Source of the DNA: a virus
Virus record (IMG/VR): IMGVR_UViG_3300025132_004644
Coordinates: 1-30,071 of that record
Direction: 5' to 3' (one strand)
Length of the DNA stretch: 30,071 nt
Each line of letters starts with the position of its first letter. The stretch's first letter is position 1. The position numbers were made by a program, and so were the translations under genes. The notes beneath the pieces are model-generated. The model was not told the DNA's origin. It worked only from the letters and a program-made list of their open reading frames with translations, and did not search any database. Below, one piece after another: positions 6,291 through 14,697 of this stretch.

Positions 6291-7128
6291 TCTTCATCGC
6301 ATTGAATACTTTGGCAATACCATCTTGAAGATTGGTTGTAGGTAACCACCAGTCTTTGATAAACATATTAGCATCATTCCTCTTATCAAGTTGTACACTG
6401 TCCTTTGCAATACCAGGTGTGATCTTGATTGGTCTATTGATCAGATTAAACTGACCCATAATGATAGCAGCAACTTCCTTGATACTTGAGGAATTGAATG
6501 ATGTGATATGTAGTGGATCTTCAGGTTTGAAGTCTGTGTAATGCATCATGATAGTCTCAAGAGCCTCACAACAATCTTCAGCATACAGGAACTGTCGTTC
6601 TTCTGTACCATCCGTCATCATATCAAAGTCACCATGTTCAAACCCCTTACGGATAAAGTCTGTAATAACATGTGACTTCTCATGGTCTTTCTCAATACCA
6701 TACACGTTCCAAAACTTGACAGTCAGACCACCAAGTGTAGAGGTGTACATCTCACCTACTCTCTTCATAACACCATATGGAGAGTAAGACATGTTACTCA
6801 TCTGTGAGGATGCAAATACAAATCTCTTATTAGTTTTCTCCAAAAGATTAAACACGTTAGCCATCATACGTGTATTGTTGTTGATGAACTTAAACGTGTG
6901 TTGATACTTCTTGAGATATCTAGAACCACCAACATCAAACGCCAGGAAGAATACAAAGTCAGAGTCAATAATTTTCTCCATGAGAAGACTATTGTCATTC
7001 ATTGTAAGGTCTTGCCAGTGAGGGTCATTCACTTTGTCAAATTCATGAACAGTGTGTCCCTTCTCACGAAGATACTCGGTGAGGTATGCACCGATCTGAC
7101 CACTTGATCCTAGGTTTAGAACTTTCAT
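6277..7128 (-). CDS. NAD(P)-dependent sugar epimerase/dehydratase, extended SDR (283 aa)
   Basis: The N-terminal Rossmann motif is GSSGQIG (7-13), and the catalytic Tyr/Lys pair is Y118-x3-K122 with SSQMS upstream supplying the Ser. FLAFDVGGSRYL resembles the region after beta-4 in nucleotide-sugar epimerases. It should convert a nucleotide sugar (epimerisation, dehydration or 4-keto reduction), but the substrate cannot be assigned. The start overlaps the talC stop as ATGA, so it is translationally coupled to talC. The following fucosyltransferase suggests GDP-fucose-type sugars, by context only. Confidence 0.85.
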   Translation of the reverse strand: MKVLNLGSSGQIGAYLTEYLREKGHTVHEFDKVNDPHWQDLTMNDNSLLMEKIIDSDFVFFLAFDVGGSRYLKKYQHTFKFINNNTRMMANVFNLLEKTNKRFVFASSQMSNMSYSPYGVMKRVGEMYTSTLGGLTVKFWNVYGIEKDHEKSHVITDFIRKGFEHGDFDMMTDGTEERQFLYAEDCCEALETIMMHYTDFKPEDPLHITSFNSSSIKEVAAIIMGQFNLINRPIKITPGIAKDSVQLDKRNDANMFIKDWWLPTTNLQDGIAKVFNAMKNDYV

Positions 7129-7808
7129 ACAGATAAAACAGGAGTTGCAGGGACTACAGGAATCTCTTCGTTATATGTTGCCCAGTCAGTATCAAATTGT
7201 TTGACACCTTCACGGGTAAGGACATGATCATACATCTTCTCAAAGATTGTGGGAGGCATGGTCACGATGTCAGCACCATTATAGAAAGCACGAGTGACTT
7301 TGTAAACGTCACGGATAGATGCTGCCAATACTTGAGTACCAACACGATGTCTTCCATAGACTTCTGCGATGGAACGTACAACTTCAAGTCCAGCCACCGA
7401 GTTGTCATCACAACGTCCAACGAAGGGTGACACATAGTATGCTCCAGACTTGGCAGCAAGAATTGCTTGTGCGGCACTAAAGATAAGAGTCACGTTGACA
7501 CGGATATTCTCTTTTGAAAGTTCACGACAAGCGAGAAGTCCCTCGCGAGTGCAAGGTACTTTAATAGTACATACTTCTCCAAACTCTTCTACCAGGTTAT
7601 GTGCCTCAGCTACGATGTAGGGTGCCTCCCCAACAATCTCCATGGAGATGTCTTTGACACCCATCAACATCAGTTCACGATATACATCCTGTGGTTTACG
7701 ACCACTCTTCCTGATCAGAGTAGGATTAGTTGTCACACCGTCAATCAGACCTGTACCGAAATGACGTGCTACTTCAGCATTGTCAGCTGTGTCTAGAAAA
7801 AGTTTCAT
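7125..7808 (-). CDS. talC: Transaldolase, TalC/FSA type
   Basis: The phage TalC transaldolase moves a dihydroxyacetone unit between sedoheptulose-7-P and erythrose-4-P in the pentose phosphate pathway. MKLFLDTADNAEV, GVTTNPTLI at 24-32 and the Schiff-base lysine K83 in TIKVPCT are diagnostic of the short TalC/fructose-6-P aldolase class, and 227 aa is near the expected size. talC is a common cyanophage metabolic gene, thought to raise pentose and NADPH for nucleotide synthesis. Here it sits inside a glycan operon, overlapping genes on both sides by 4 nt. That context suggests it also feeds sugar phosphates (e.g. fructose-6-P) into nucleotide-sugar synthesis. Confidence 0.97.
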   Translation of the reverse strand: MKLFLDTADNAEVARHFGTGLIDGVTTNPTLIRKSGRKPQDVYRELMLMGVKDISMEIVGEAPYIVAEAHNLVEEFGEVCTIKVPCTREGLLACRELSKENIRVNVTLIFSAAQAILAAKSGAYYVSPFVGRCDDNSVAGLEVVRSIAEVYGRHRVGTQVLAASIRDVYKVTRAFYNGADIVTMPPTIFEKMYDHVLTREGVKQFDTDWATYNEEIPVVPATPVLSV

Positions 7809-8611
7809 AGGTATTTTTGTAAGTAACTTTGATTAGAGTAGTATTCAATAAGTTGATCTTTTGTCATTCTTTGAATCCGTTCCCATAAATCATTATTAGA
7901 TTGCATATGTGGATTGGTGAACCAAGAGTTCTCACCACGAGCATGTTCTAGATGATAGATGAAATTAGATATTCGTCCAACATTATATCCCAACTTCTCG
8001 AATCTGTATAGTCTTTCTTTATCTTCTGGTGCATATGCCTTGAAGTTTTCGTTCTCCATACCACCTTTGATATAGACAGATCGTTTGAAGAACTGAACCC
8101 ATCCAGACTGAGCATCGTAGATAGAGGAGTTTGATTTCAGTATTGCATAGTCATAACTCTCTAGAAAATCAGAGACTACATCATCAGATGGTTTGACTTG
8201 ATACTGATAGTTACCCCATCCATAGGGGTAAACAACATCGTAACCACCATCCATGATCATCTCATATGCTTTCTTCATTGAATCAAGAGGAAGGATAGCA
8301 TCACAATCGTAGTTGACTACGATATCAGTGTCTGCCTCATGGATCATCTCATTCAATACTCTCTGTCTATGGAACAGAGGAGCATTACTTTCTTCAAAGA
8401 TATGTTTGACCTTGACCGGAACTGAAAGAATGTTCTTCAATACCGGAAGTGCATCACTAACAAATCTGGATGTCTTGTCCACTTCCTTGATAATGATATT
8501 AGTATCAAAGTTTTCAAGGAGATAAGATGTAGTTGTAATTACATTCCTCAATCTATCATCCGATTCAATCCTGATCGGAATGATGAATGTCGCATTACTA
8601 AGGTCGATCAT
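7805..8611 (-). CDS. GT-A fold glycosyltransferase (GT2/GT27-like, 268 aa)
   Basis: The protein has an N-terminal strand plus FIIPIRIESDDR, a DxD metal/nucleotide-sugar motif in YDCDAIL at 101-107, and a second conserved block GGMENENFKAYAPEDKE at about 183-199 followed by HLEHARGENS. This block order is typical of the galactosyltransferase-like C-terminal domain of GT2/GT27 relatives. It probably adds one sugar to the surface glycan. The start forms an ATGA overlap with the SDR gene upstream; a longer upstream reading is not needed. Donor sugar unknown. Confidence 0.82.
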   Translation of the reverse strand: MIDLSNATFIIPIRIESDDRLRNVITTTSYLLENFDTNIIIKEVDKTSRFVSDALPVLKNILSVPVKVKHIFEESNAPLFHRQRVLNEMIHEADTDIVVNYDCDAILPLDSMKKAYEMIMDGGYDVVYPYGWGNYQYQVKPSDDVVSDFLESYDYAILKSNSSIYDAQSGWVQFFKRSVYIKGGMENENFKAYAPEDKERLYRFEKLGYNVGRISNFIYHLEHARGENSWFTNPHMQSNNDLWERIQRMTKDQLIEYYSNQSYLQKYL

Positions 8612-9504
8612 ACTTGTGTCTTGATCCAATCAAGAATATTTACTTTGGGTTTCCAAGTCAATTCGGTCTTCGCCTTACGAATGTCAGCCAGGGTCTCCTT
8701 CATCTCACCAGGTTTGGCGGAAAGGTGGACCTGATCTTCCGAGATAGCATTAGCAATCTCATTGACACTCCAGTTCTCACCATACCCGATGTTATAGACC
8801 TCACCCCAGTTGTCAAGTTCCTCAAAACTAATCACTGCGTTGGCGTTAACTACATCAGAAACATGGATAAAGTCACGTCTCTGTTCACCGTCACCAAAGA
8901 TAGTCAGTGGTTGACCCTCTTTCTTCATCTTGATGAACTTACTCACACAAGGTGCGTATGTTCCTACGTGTCTTGCCCTCTCACCATATACATTGGTGTA
9001 TCTGAATGCAACAGTCTTCATACCATAGAGATGATGATATGCTTTGACCAGTTGTTCACCACATAGTTTACCAATTGCATAAGCGTTGAGTGGATCTTCC
9101 CTCATGATCTCGGTATTGGGAATAGGATTATTATTACCATAACATGCAGAGGTAGAGGAGTAAATAAACTTCTCTACACCAGCTGCTCTTGCTGCCTCAA
9201 GTACATTCACTGTACCCATGACCTGTGTTTCCATTGTGTCCATGGGTTTGGCAATAGATGCCTGGACACTTGCCTTTGCAGCGAGGTGATAAACATAATC
9301 TACACCACGGAACTTATCAGCAATGTGCCAAAAGGTTCTGATGTCTACTGGATAGTTGGTTGCCCTATCGTTCCAGTAATATTGATCATGTCCGTCAGAT
9401 GTCTCATTGTCAAGGACAATAACATTGTGACCCATAGACAAGAGTTTATCAACCAGGTGACTACCGATGAATCCGGCACCACCTGTAACCAGGGATGTTT
9501 TCAT
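8608..9504 (-). CDS. UDP-glucose/GlcNAc 4-epimerase-like SDR (298 aa)
   Basis: This extended SDR has TGGAGFIGSH (7-16), the NAD-binding site, then YSSTSACYG at 115-123 and catalytic Y142-x3-K146. The C-terminal blocks FGDGEQRRDFIHVSDV and YNIGYGENWSVNE are characteristic of UDP-galactose/UDP-GlcNAc 4-epimerases and related GDP-sugar enzymes. It likely makes UDP-Gal(NAc) or an equivalent donor in the cytosol. ATGA overlap with the preceding glycosyltransferase. The exact substrate cannot be fixed from motifs alone. Confidence 0.88.
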   Translation of the reverse strand: MKTSLVTGGAGFIGSHLVDKLLSMGHNVIVLDNETSDGHDQYYWNDRATNYPVDIRTFWHIADKFRGVDYVYHLAAKASVQASIAKPMDTMETQVMGTVNVLEAARAAGVEKFIYSSTSACYGNNNPIPNTEIMREDPLNAYAIGKLCGEQLVKAYHHLYGMKTVAFRYTNVYGERARHVGTYAPCVSKFIKMKKEGQPLTIFGDGEQRRDFIHVSDVVNANAVISFEELDNWGEVYNIGYGENWSVNEIANAISEDQVHLSAKPGEMKETLADIRKAKTELTWKPKVNILDWIKTQV

Positions 9505-10286
9505 ACTCTCTCAAAAATCCTATTCTTAAATGATTCCTCTAAATTGTATGGTTCAGGAATGATAACCTTTGGATTATTACCACCTAACCACCACGCCACC
9601 TCAGCAAACGTTGAGGCGTATGTACCCACGATAGTATCACACATAGACAAAAGATACAAGTCGATGAATGCATCTACAGTATCTTGTACGGACTTGTTAT
9701 GTCCTGACTCAGCCATATGTGGGTGATTGTATTTCTTTTGAGGATGAGTGATGATACGATCACCATACTTGTCCTCAAAGTGTTTCAATACATCACTGTT
9801 GTCACCACAAAGAAAGATCTTTCTATCTTTGTCAAAGGTATCTATAACACTTTCAAACAGTTCATTACTATGATATTTTACCCTGTCACAATACCATGAT
9901 CTGATGTGGAGACCGACTACCTTATCCCAATCACTAGTAAATCCAACACAGTAATCAACGATATCTGAATTGACATGCAGATGTCTAAAGGCTTCCCTAT
10001 ACACATCAACAAAATACTTTGGTGTGTCCTCGTACAAGAGATCAATATACTTGTACTCACCAGTCTTTCTATCCTCACCAGGGATGATAGGGAACCTCCA
10101 GTGATCAAAGGTAGGGTAGGTGTCTAGTTCTTGTTGTGTGGCTAGTCTCAAGTCATCAAAGATATAAGCGTCAGCCTCATTGACAGTCAATGCTTGTTTG
10201 AATGTCCTGTAGATACCTGCATAGTTCTTAATTCTATTTGCAAGACCGGGTGATCCATCGTGAATTGCAACTTCCATAAAACTCAT
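9501..10286 (-). CDS. NodZ/GT23-like glycosyltransferase (261 aa)
   Basis: SPGLANRIKNYAG at 12-24 and VGLHIRSW at 124-131 match the two GDP-fucose-binding features of the NodZ/O-fucosyltransferase superfamily, where the Arg in HIR contacts the nucleotide. The C-terminal block DLYLLSMCDTIVGTYASTFAEVAWWLGG is the usual family core with the conserved Ser/Thr. A fucose or related donor is likely but not certain. ATGA overlaps join it to the genes on both sides. Together with the GT11 genes it gives the operon a strong bias towards fucosyl-type transferases. Confidence 0.78.
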   Translation of the reverse strand: MSFMEVAIHDGSPGLANRIKNYAGIYRTFKQALTVNEADAYIFDDLRLATQQELDTYPTFDHWRFPIIPGEDRKTGEYKYIDLLYEDTPKYFVDVYREAFRHLHVNSDIVDYCVGFTSDWDKVVGLHIRSWYCDRVKYHSNELFESVIDTFDKDRKIFLCGDNSDVLKHFEDKYGDRIITHPQKKYNHPHMAESGHNKSVQDTVDAFIDLYLLSMCDTIVGTYASTFAEVAWWLGGNNPKVIIPEPYNLEESFKNRIFERV

Positions 10287-11089
10287 GCTTCAATAACCTC
10301 CCATGATTCGGGGAACAAATCTGTTGTATCAATGTGTGCTTGACCAGGACCATACCAGGGGGTAGGTGCAATCACTCTCTTGTCAGGATTAGGTGAGAGA
10401 TATGCACCCCACCAACTGAATGTACTGTTGGAGATGATGTGGTCCGAACACTTGGACAGGAGACAGAAATCAAAGTGTGATTTATCTACCTTCGTATTCA
10501 GATCATTGAAGTGGAAGTTCTTTCCTTTGAATACTTCTTGTTGCTCACACAACTTCAGGTTGTTAGAACAGATGATGTACTGTCTATCCTCACCCATCAT
10601 CTTAATGGCTTTCTCGAAGTATGTCCAGGGGAGATTCCGATGATTTCTTGAAGATCCAGGATAGTCGAAGTGATCATTGAACTCTCTGACGCAGATAGAC
10701 ACTGGTTCATCTGCTAGGATATTACCCCATGCATAATCTACAGCATCGATGACTTCATCATTAAATCTAAAGTCCCACTTAAGTTGTCTCCACGCATGAC
10801 TAAAGTATTTTTCTGTCTGGAGATATCCATTAAGATGAACATGGTTAGGACATTCAGTGAATAGTTCTTCACAGAACTCATGACAATCATGAATCTCTAC
10901 CTCATCCCCATCAATAAATCCAAACCTACCACCACAGTGTAGCATCTCAAAACACTTACTTAATTCAGTGTCAGGAGGGATCTTGAAATCATATCCATTC
11001 TTCTTTGCAATACCAACCAGGGATGCGTATTGGAACATCTGGTTTCCAATCCTACCGTTCCTACCCAGATTATTCATACCAATGGTCAT
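10283..11089 (-). CDS. Divergent GT11 fucosyltransferase-like protein lacking HxRRGD (268 aa)
   Basis: The overall GT11 frame is present: GRIGNQMFQYASL at 12-24, HLNGYLQTEKYF, and the C-terminal CSDHIISNSTFSWWGAYL ending at residue 231. Yet where the family has HxRRGD, this protein reads CVREFN (133-138): the His, second Arg and Asp are lost. Those residues bind the GDP-sugar, so the enzyme may use another donor, or be inactive or a scaffold. It resembles the GT11 gene at 5499-6290, so an old duplication with divergence is likely. ATGA overlaps both neighbours. Confidence 0.85.
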   Translation of the reverse strand: MTIGMNNLGRNGRIGNQMFQYASLVGIAKKNGYDFKIPPDTELSKCFEMLHCGGRFGFIDGDEVEIHDCHEFCEELFTECPNHVHLNGYLQTEKYFSHAWRQLKWDFRFNDEVIDAVDYAWGNILADEPVSICVREFNDHFDYPGSSRNHRNLPWTYFEKAIKMMGEDRQYIICSNNLKLCEQQEVFKGKNFHFNDLNTKVDKSHFDFCLLSKCSDHIISNSTFSWWGAYLSPNPDKRVIAPTPWYGPGQAHIDTTDLFPESWEVIEA

Positions 11090-11913
11090 AATGTAATCTC
11101 CTTGTTCTGTTCTGCCAACGTTGTATCTGTGATGTCACCTACATCCAGTGAATAATATGTATGCCACCCTCTGGCATCAGGTGTGTACCAGTTGTTCAAT
11201 GCACCCCGTGTCATCTTCACCTTCTCCCAGAACTCACGGGATTGGATTTGATAGTGAGCATTCAAGAGGAGGGGGTCATCAGGTCTTCCAACAAAAGACA
11301 GGTTGATGTTAGGACCACTGGTAAAAATTTTGTGAATGTTGAATGACTGAACACCAAACTTGGTATTGGCAATCTGTTTAGGAGCCCAGAGATTAAACCA
11401 CTCGGGTTCTTCTGCACCGTTGGTGGCACTCTGGGATCTGTGTGTCATCCATACCCTATCCTGGTATGGGGCACGAGAAGTAAAACCCTGGACCAGGCCA
11501 GCAGTAGGGTGGTAAAGATGGTCGTTAGAATTAAACCATACCCAATTCGTTTCGACGGTCCCATAGTTCTCATAGTCTTTTAAGATTTCCTTAAGATTTA
11601 CTTGTACAGGACTATATAAGAACTCGTCAAGGTCAATCTGTGCAATCCATTGAGTTTCGTTACAGATTGGTAAGAAGTATTTGTTATTGACATCAGTCTG
11701 TCTTCCAGTGTACCTTTCAGTTATACTATTGTGAAAGAGTGTGACAAACCCTTCACGTATAAAAGGTTCTAAAATTGGTTCAAAATCGTCAGTGCTACCA
11801 TCATTTACCAGGTAGATATGATCTACTCCATGGTGTTTGTAATGAAGGATCCATTCCTTTAGATTCCAACTCTCATTCTTGAATACTGATGCGACTGATA
11901 GATAATATTTCAT
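11086..11913 (-). CDS. GT92/DUF23-like glycosyltransferase (275 aa)
   Basis: The N-terminal FKNESWNLKEWILHYKHHGV (11-30) with LVNDGSTDD (35-43) and the metal-binding IDLDEFLY (93-100) are the signature of the GT92 and related GT2_4 transferases, which read 'kNE..yl.EWi.yH...G.....ydn.S.D'. Such proteins add galactose or other hexoses to glycans. The downstream part contains NIHKIFTSGP and a late NAHYQIQSREF block with the usual His. Coupled by ATGA overlap to both neighbours. Specific sugar unknown. Confidence 0.85.
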   Translation of the reverse strand: MKYYLSVASVFKNESWNLKEWILHYKHHGVDHIYLVNDGSTDDFEPILEPFIREGFVTLFHNSITERYTGRQTDVNNKYFLPICNETQWIAQIDLDEFLYSPVQVNLKEILKDYENYGTVETNWVWFNSNDHLYHPTAGLVQGFTSRAPYQDRVWMTHRSQSATNGAEEPEWFNLWAPKQIANTKFGVQSFNIHKIFTSGPNINLSFVGRPDDPLLLNAHYQIQSREFWEKVKMTRGALNNWYTPDARGWHTYYSLDVGDITDTTLAEQNKEITL

Positions 11914-12620
11914 AGTGTGATACCGTGTTTCTGTCTACAATATTCAAATTCTTTTTCGATTTCATCTGATGATCTGGTGTTAATGATGTTGTCTACATTA
12001 TTCACCCTTTGAGATACCAGGATCTGATCCAGATATACACAGTCACCATATTTCTCTCTCATACTATAATAAAAATCGATGTCAAGTAGTCCAAATGTCT
12101 TTGGATCCCACCTAACATCCATGTCTTTATTTCTATAGGAGATAACAGAAGTACCGCTCATGGTATTGTTACCTCTAGCCTTCAACATTCTGTCATTCCA
12201 TCTAGGAATGATTGGTGAGTCGAAAGACTGACCATCATCTCTTGTATGATTTGTACCACAGACCAACCACATCTTGTCGGAGTTCATCAGAGAATTATAG
12301 ATCAACTCCAATGCGTTGTCTGTATAGAAGAAGTCATCCATGTAGATGAGTTTGACGACCTCAGCTGTAGAGAAGTCCATTGCAACATTAGTATTGACTG
12401 CAGCATTACCTCTACCTTGTTCTGTTCTGATATGACAGATATCTAAGTCAAAGATATTATCGTCACAGAATTGTTGGATCTTATCATCCTTACTGTGATC
12501 GGATACAATCACCTCAACATCCTTAAGAGTCTGAGACTTGATTGATCTGAACAGATCACTTAGATAAAGAACACCCCTACCATTGTACTCATAGGCAGGG
12601 ATGGCAATGGACATTTTCAT
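11910..12620 (-). CDS. Family 2 glycosyltransferase (236 aa)
   Basis: This is a short GT2 (GT-A fold) enzyme. MSIAIPAYEYNGRG opens the nucleotide-binding domain, VSDHSKDD (39-46) is the first Asp-containing loop, RGNAAVNTNVAM contacts the base, and the DxD equivalent is YMDDFF at 93-98. The acceptor-side GLLDIDFYYSM follows near residue 180. No TM helices are seen, so it is probably a cytosolic or peripheral enzyme. The ATG at 12620 lies 1 bp after the preceding stop; ATG at residue 3 is possible. Confidence 0.88.
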   Translation of the reverse strand: MKMSIAIPAYEYNGRGVLYLSDLFRSIKSQTLKDVEVIVSDHSKDDKIQQFCDDNIFDLDICHIRTEQGRGNAAVNTNVAMDFSTAEVVKLIYMDDFFYTDNALELIYNSLMNSDKMWLVCGTNHTRDDGQSFDSPIIPRWNDRMLKARGNNTMSGTSVISYRNKDMDVRWDPKTFGLLDIDFYYSMREKYGDCVYLDQILVSQRVNNVDNIINTRSSDEIEKEFEYCRQKHGITL

Positions 12621-12621
12621 A

Positions 12622-13308
12622 TCAGGTCTGTTCGTAATGTGCTCTAAACCGATCCACAGCTGTGTTGGATAACTCTGTTAGGTAATATACAGCAAAACTC
12701 TTCCTAGCCTTACCAGGAGGACACTTAAGTTTACTTGGGACACCATGCCAGGAGTTCTGTGTGGTGTCAAAGATGATTGCTCTATTGAACTTAGCCTCTA
12801 CTGACCTGACACAATGACCAGGTTTATTAGTTTCAGGATTATGAGACCACAATTCAAGGTCACCACCCCAAGAAGAGTTGTAACCCTCCTCCAGGTAAAT
12901 GATAAGGTTAATCTTCCTTTGAAGATTCATCTTTGGATGTGTGGAGTAATCAAGATGGACAGATAGATTACCACCCTCGGTGTGCATATGCCACCCACCA
13001 CCATGGAGACCAATGTCAGGATATAAGGGATCACATCCTGTCAAGTTCTTAATCTTCTCCGTAGTATCAATCGATAGTAGATTCCAGAAGGTCTTGTATG
13101 TCAGAGGTGGGAACCTATCCCACTTGTTACAGATTTTCTTTTTGGCAATCCAACCATCATAACCAACCCACTCATCCTCATCATAGTTGAGGAATTGTTG
13201 GCTGATATCTTTTGCTACAGGAAGATCCAAGAAGTCATCAATGATCCAATAATCAAATGGATCATTACCGTGTTCAGTTACTTCCCAATTGAAGTTCATT
13301 CTTTCCAT
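12622..13308 (-). CDS. 2OG-Fe(II) oxygenase (228 aa)
   Basis: The jelly-roll dioxygenase core is evident. The iron ligands are H118 and D120 in VHLDYSTHP plus H188 in NSWHGVP, and R202 in ARKSFAVYY fits the 2-oxoglutarate-binding Arg. Conserved GGDLELW precedes the distal His. Many small oxygenases of this class hydroxylate sugars, prolines or lipids. Here it lies between a methyltransferase and glycosyltransferases, so oxidation of a sugar or glycan is the natural guess. GGAG lies 7 nt before ATG 13308; ATG 13299 overlapping the upstream stop is the alternative. Confidence 0.85.
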   Translation of the reverse strand: MERMNFNWEVTEHGNDPFDYWIIDDFLDLPVAKDISQQFLNYDEDEWVGYDGWIAKKKICNKWDRFPPLTYKTFWNLLSIDTTEKIKNLTGCDPLYPDIGLHGGGWHMHTEGGNLSVHLDYSTHPKMNLQRKINLIIYLEEGYNSSWGGDLELWSHNPETNKPGHCVRSVEAKFNRAIIFDTTQNSWHGVPSKLKCPPGKARKSFAVYYLTELSNTAVDRFRAHYEQT

Positions 13309-13976
13309 ACCTTTGCTCCACCGTTCAACCCATCTTCATAGATCTCGAAACGATATCCATGCTTATCCAACCACTCACGGAATGCCTTTCTCTCATGATG
13401 ATCATAGTCAGGCTCATGACCATGCCAGTCATCAAATCGGAAATACAACTCATCCCACTCACACTTATCAATAAACTTGAATGCTGATACTGTAGGTTCG
13501 TAAATATCTAGGTCAATATGAATAGCACCAACCTTACCAATACCAAAGTCAGATGGTTCTTTATCTACCATGTCATGTACATCTTCCACGAAGATCTTGA
13601 TGTTAGGTGAGACAGAACACTTCTTCTTTACATCCTCAACAGTCTGTGGAATCCAAACATATTGAGGATCACCAATACGGAATGCACCTTCAGTCCATCC
13701 TGCATAGTCAGGTGTGGGTTGTTTAGTGACCTCCAGACCCTTGAAGTGATCGAAACCATATACCAAACGGGAAGGATTCTTTTGTCCAATAGGGAGGATT
13801 GTACCACCACTACAGACACCGAACTCAAGGATGTCACCATCACCAGCAAGTTCAGAAATCTTCTCTGCAAACGTTACGTGATGGAGTGTGTAGTCTGTAG
13901 TCGTTGGATTAGTTCTCTTCGTTGCCTCAGGGAACATGTTGTCAAGTTCAGAAAAAGTCGGAGCAGTATAAGACAT
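13296..13976 (-). CDS. TylF-like SAM-dependent O-methyltransferase (226 aa)
   Basis: The class I methyltransferase motif I is ILEFGVCSGGTI (49-60), and the metal-binding acidic pair is in AIHIDLDIYEPT (151-162), followed by FDDWHGHE. This arrangement matches the macrocin O-methyltransferase (TylF/MycF) family, Mg-dependent enzymes that methylate sugar hydroxyls. It is the obvious candidate for O-methylating a deoxy sugar in the glycan. It starts 16 bp after the DUF5672 gene and overlaps the oxygenase gene. Confidence 0.85.
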   Translation of the reverse strand: MSYTAPTFSELDNMFPEATKRTNPTTTDYTLHHVTFAEKISELAGDGDILEFGVCSGGTILPIGQKNPSRLVYGFDHFKGLEVTKQPTPDYAGWTEGAFRIGDPQYVWIPQTVEDVKKKCSVSPNIKIFVEDVHDMVDKEPSDFGIGKVGAIHIDLDIYEPTVSAFKFIDKCEWDELYFRFDDWHGHEPDYDHHERKAFREWLDKHGYRFEIYEDGLNGGAKVWKE

Positions 13977-13992
13977 AGTTTAATTAATAAGT

Positions 13993-14697
13993 TTATTCGA
14001 TGGATATTCCAGGTGGTAGATGATAGTGGAATCCAAAGGGGATTAGACCATCATTCTCTGGGACTGGTGCTTCGTATGAAAAATGTTTTGCAATTTCAAT
14101 AGGAGCGATTTTACATCCATGTTCCTCATAGATGTGACGATTATGAACACAGATATTTCCATCCTCATGTGTATCGTAGAAGCCAAATGTTTTATAGAAC
14201 CCACTATCATCAGTGATAGGGAAGGGGATATCTACCTTACTAGGTAGTTCCATAAGTTTCTTTGACTTAAATGAGAACCCACCATTACCAACTCTAATGT
14301 GTTCTCCATAAGGTGAGATGTAACCCCTCTCTCGGATTGGCCAAGGGGCACCAATGTAATCGTATTCGTAGTATTCATCCATCCATGCACTAGGATTTAT
14401 AATGAATGCGTGACTCTGAATTGACAAACAGAATTCTGATTCGATATGTCTATGTTGTTCTTGAAGTAGAAACTTACCGTACCCTTCTCTTGTCGTGACA
14501 GGTACACAACTCTCTTCTACAATGATGCCGTCTTCCTTAAGTTCGTCAGAATATTTTTCAACAAACTCGGATGATGTTACCAGTTTTACCTGATGGAAGT
14601 TGGCAACATCCATACATGTATATAAGGCTCTGATAGTATCGTCAATAGTCTTTGTATTGTCGATAGCAAAACATGTGACCCTATTCAGATCAAGCAT
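13993..14697 (-). CDS. DUF5672-type putative glycosyltransferase (234 aa)
   Basis: The conserved blocks of the DUF5672 family are readable: LSIQSHAFIINP at 91-102, YDYIGAPWP at 112-120, VGNGGFSFKSKKLM at 136-149, and EDGNICVHNR and PFGFHYH further on. The family is found in sugar-biosynthesis clusters and is thought to be glycosyltransferase-like, with the Gly-rich block near the active site; I know of no firm activity. Starts inside the aminotransferase-fold gene's stop (8-nt overlap). Confidence 0.82.
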   Translation of the reverse strand: MLDLNRVTCFAIDNTKTIDDTIRALYTCMDVANFHQVKLVTSSEFVEKYSDELKEDGIIVEESCVPVTTREGYGKFLLQEQHRHIESEFCLSIQSHAFIINPSAWMDEYYEYDYIGAPWPIRERGYISPYGEHIRVGNGGFSFKSKKLMELPSKVDIPFPITDDSGFYKTFGFYDTHEDGNICVHNRHIYEEHGCKIAPIEIAKHFSYEAPVPENDGLIPFGFHYHLPPGISIE

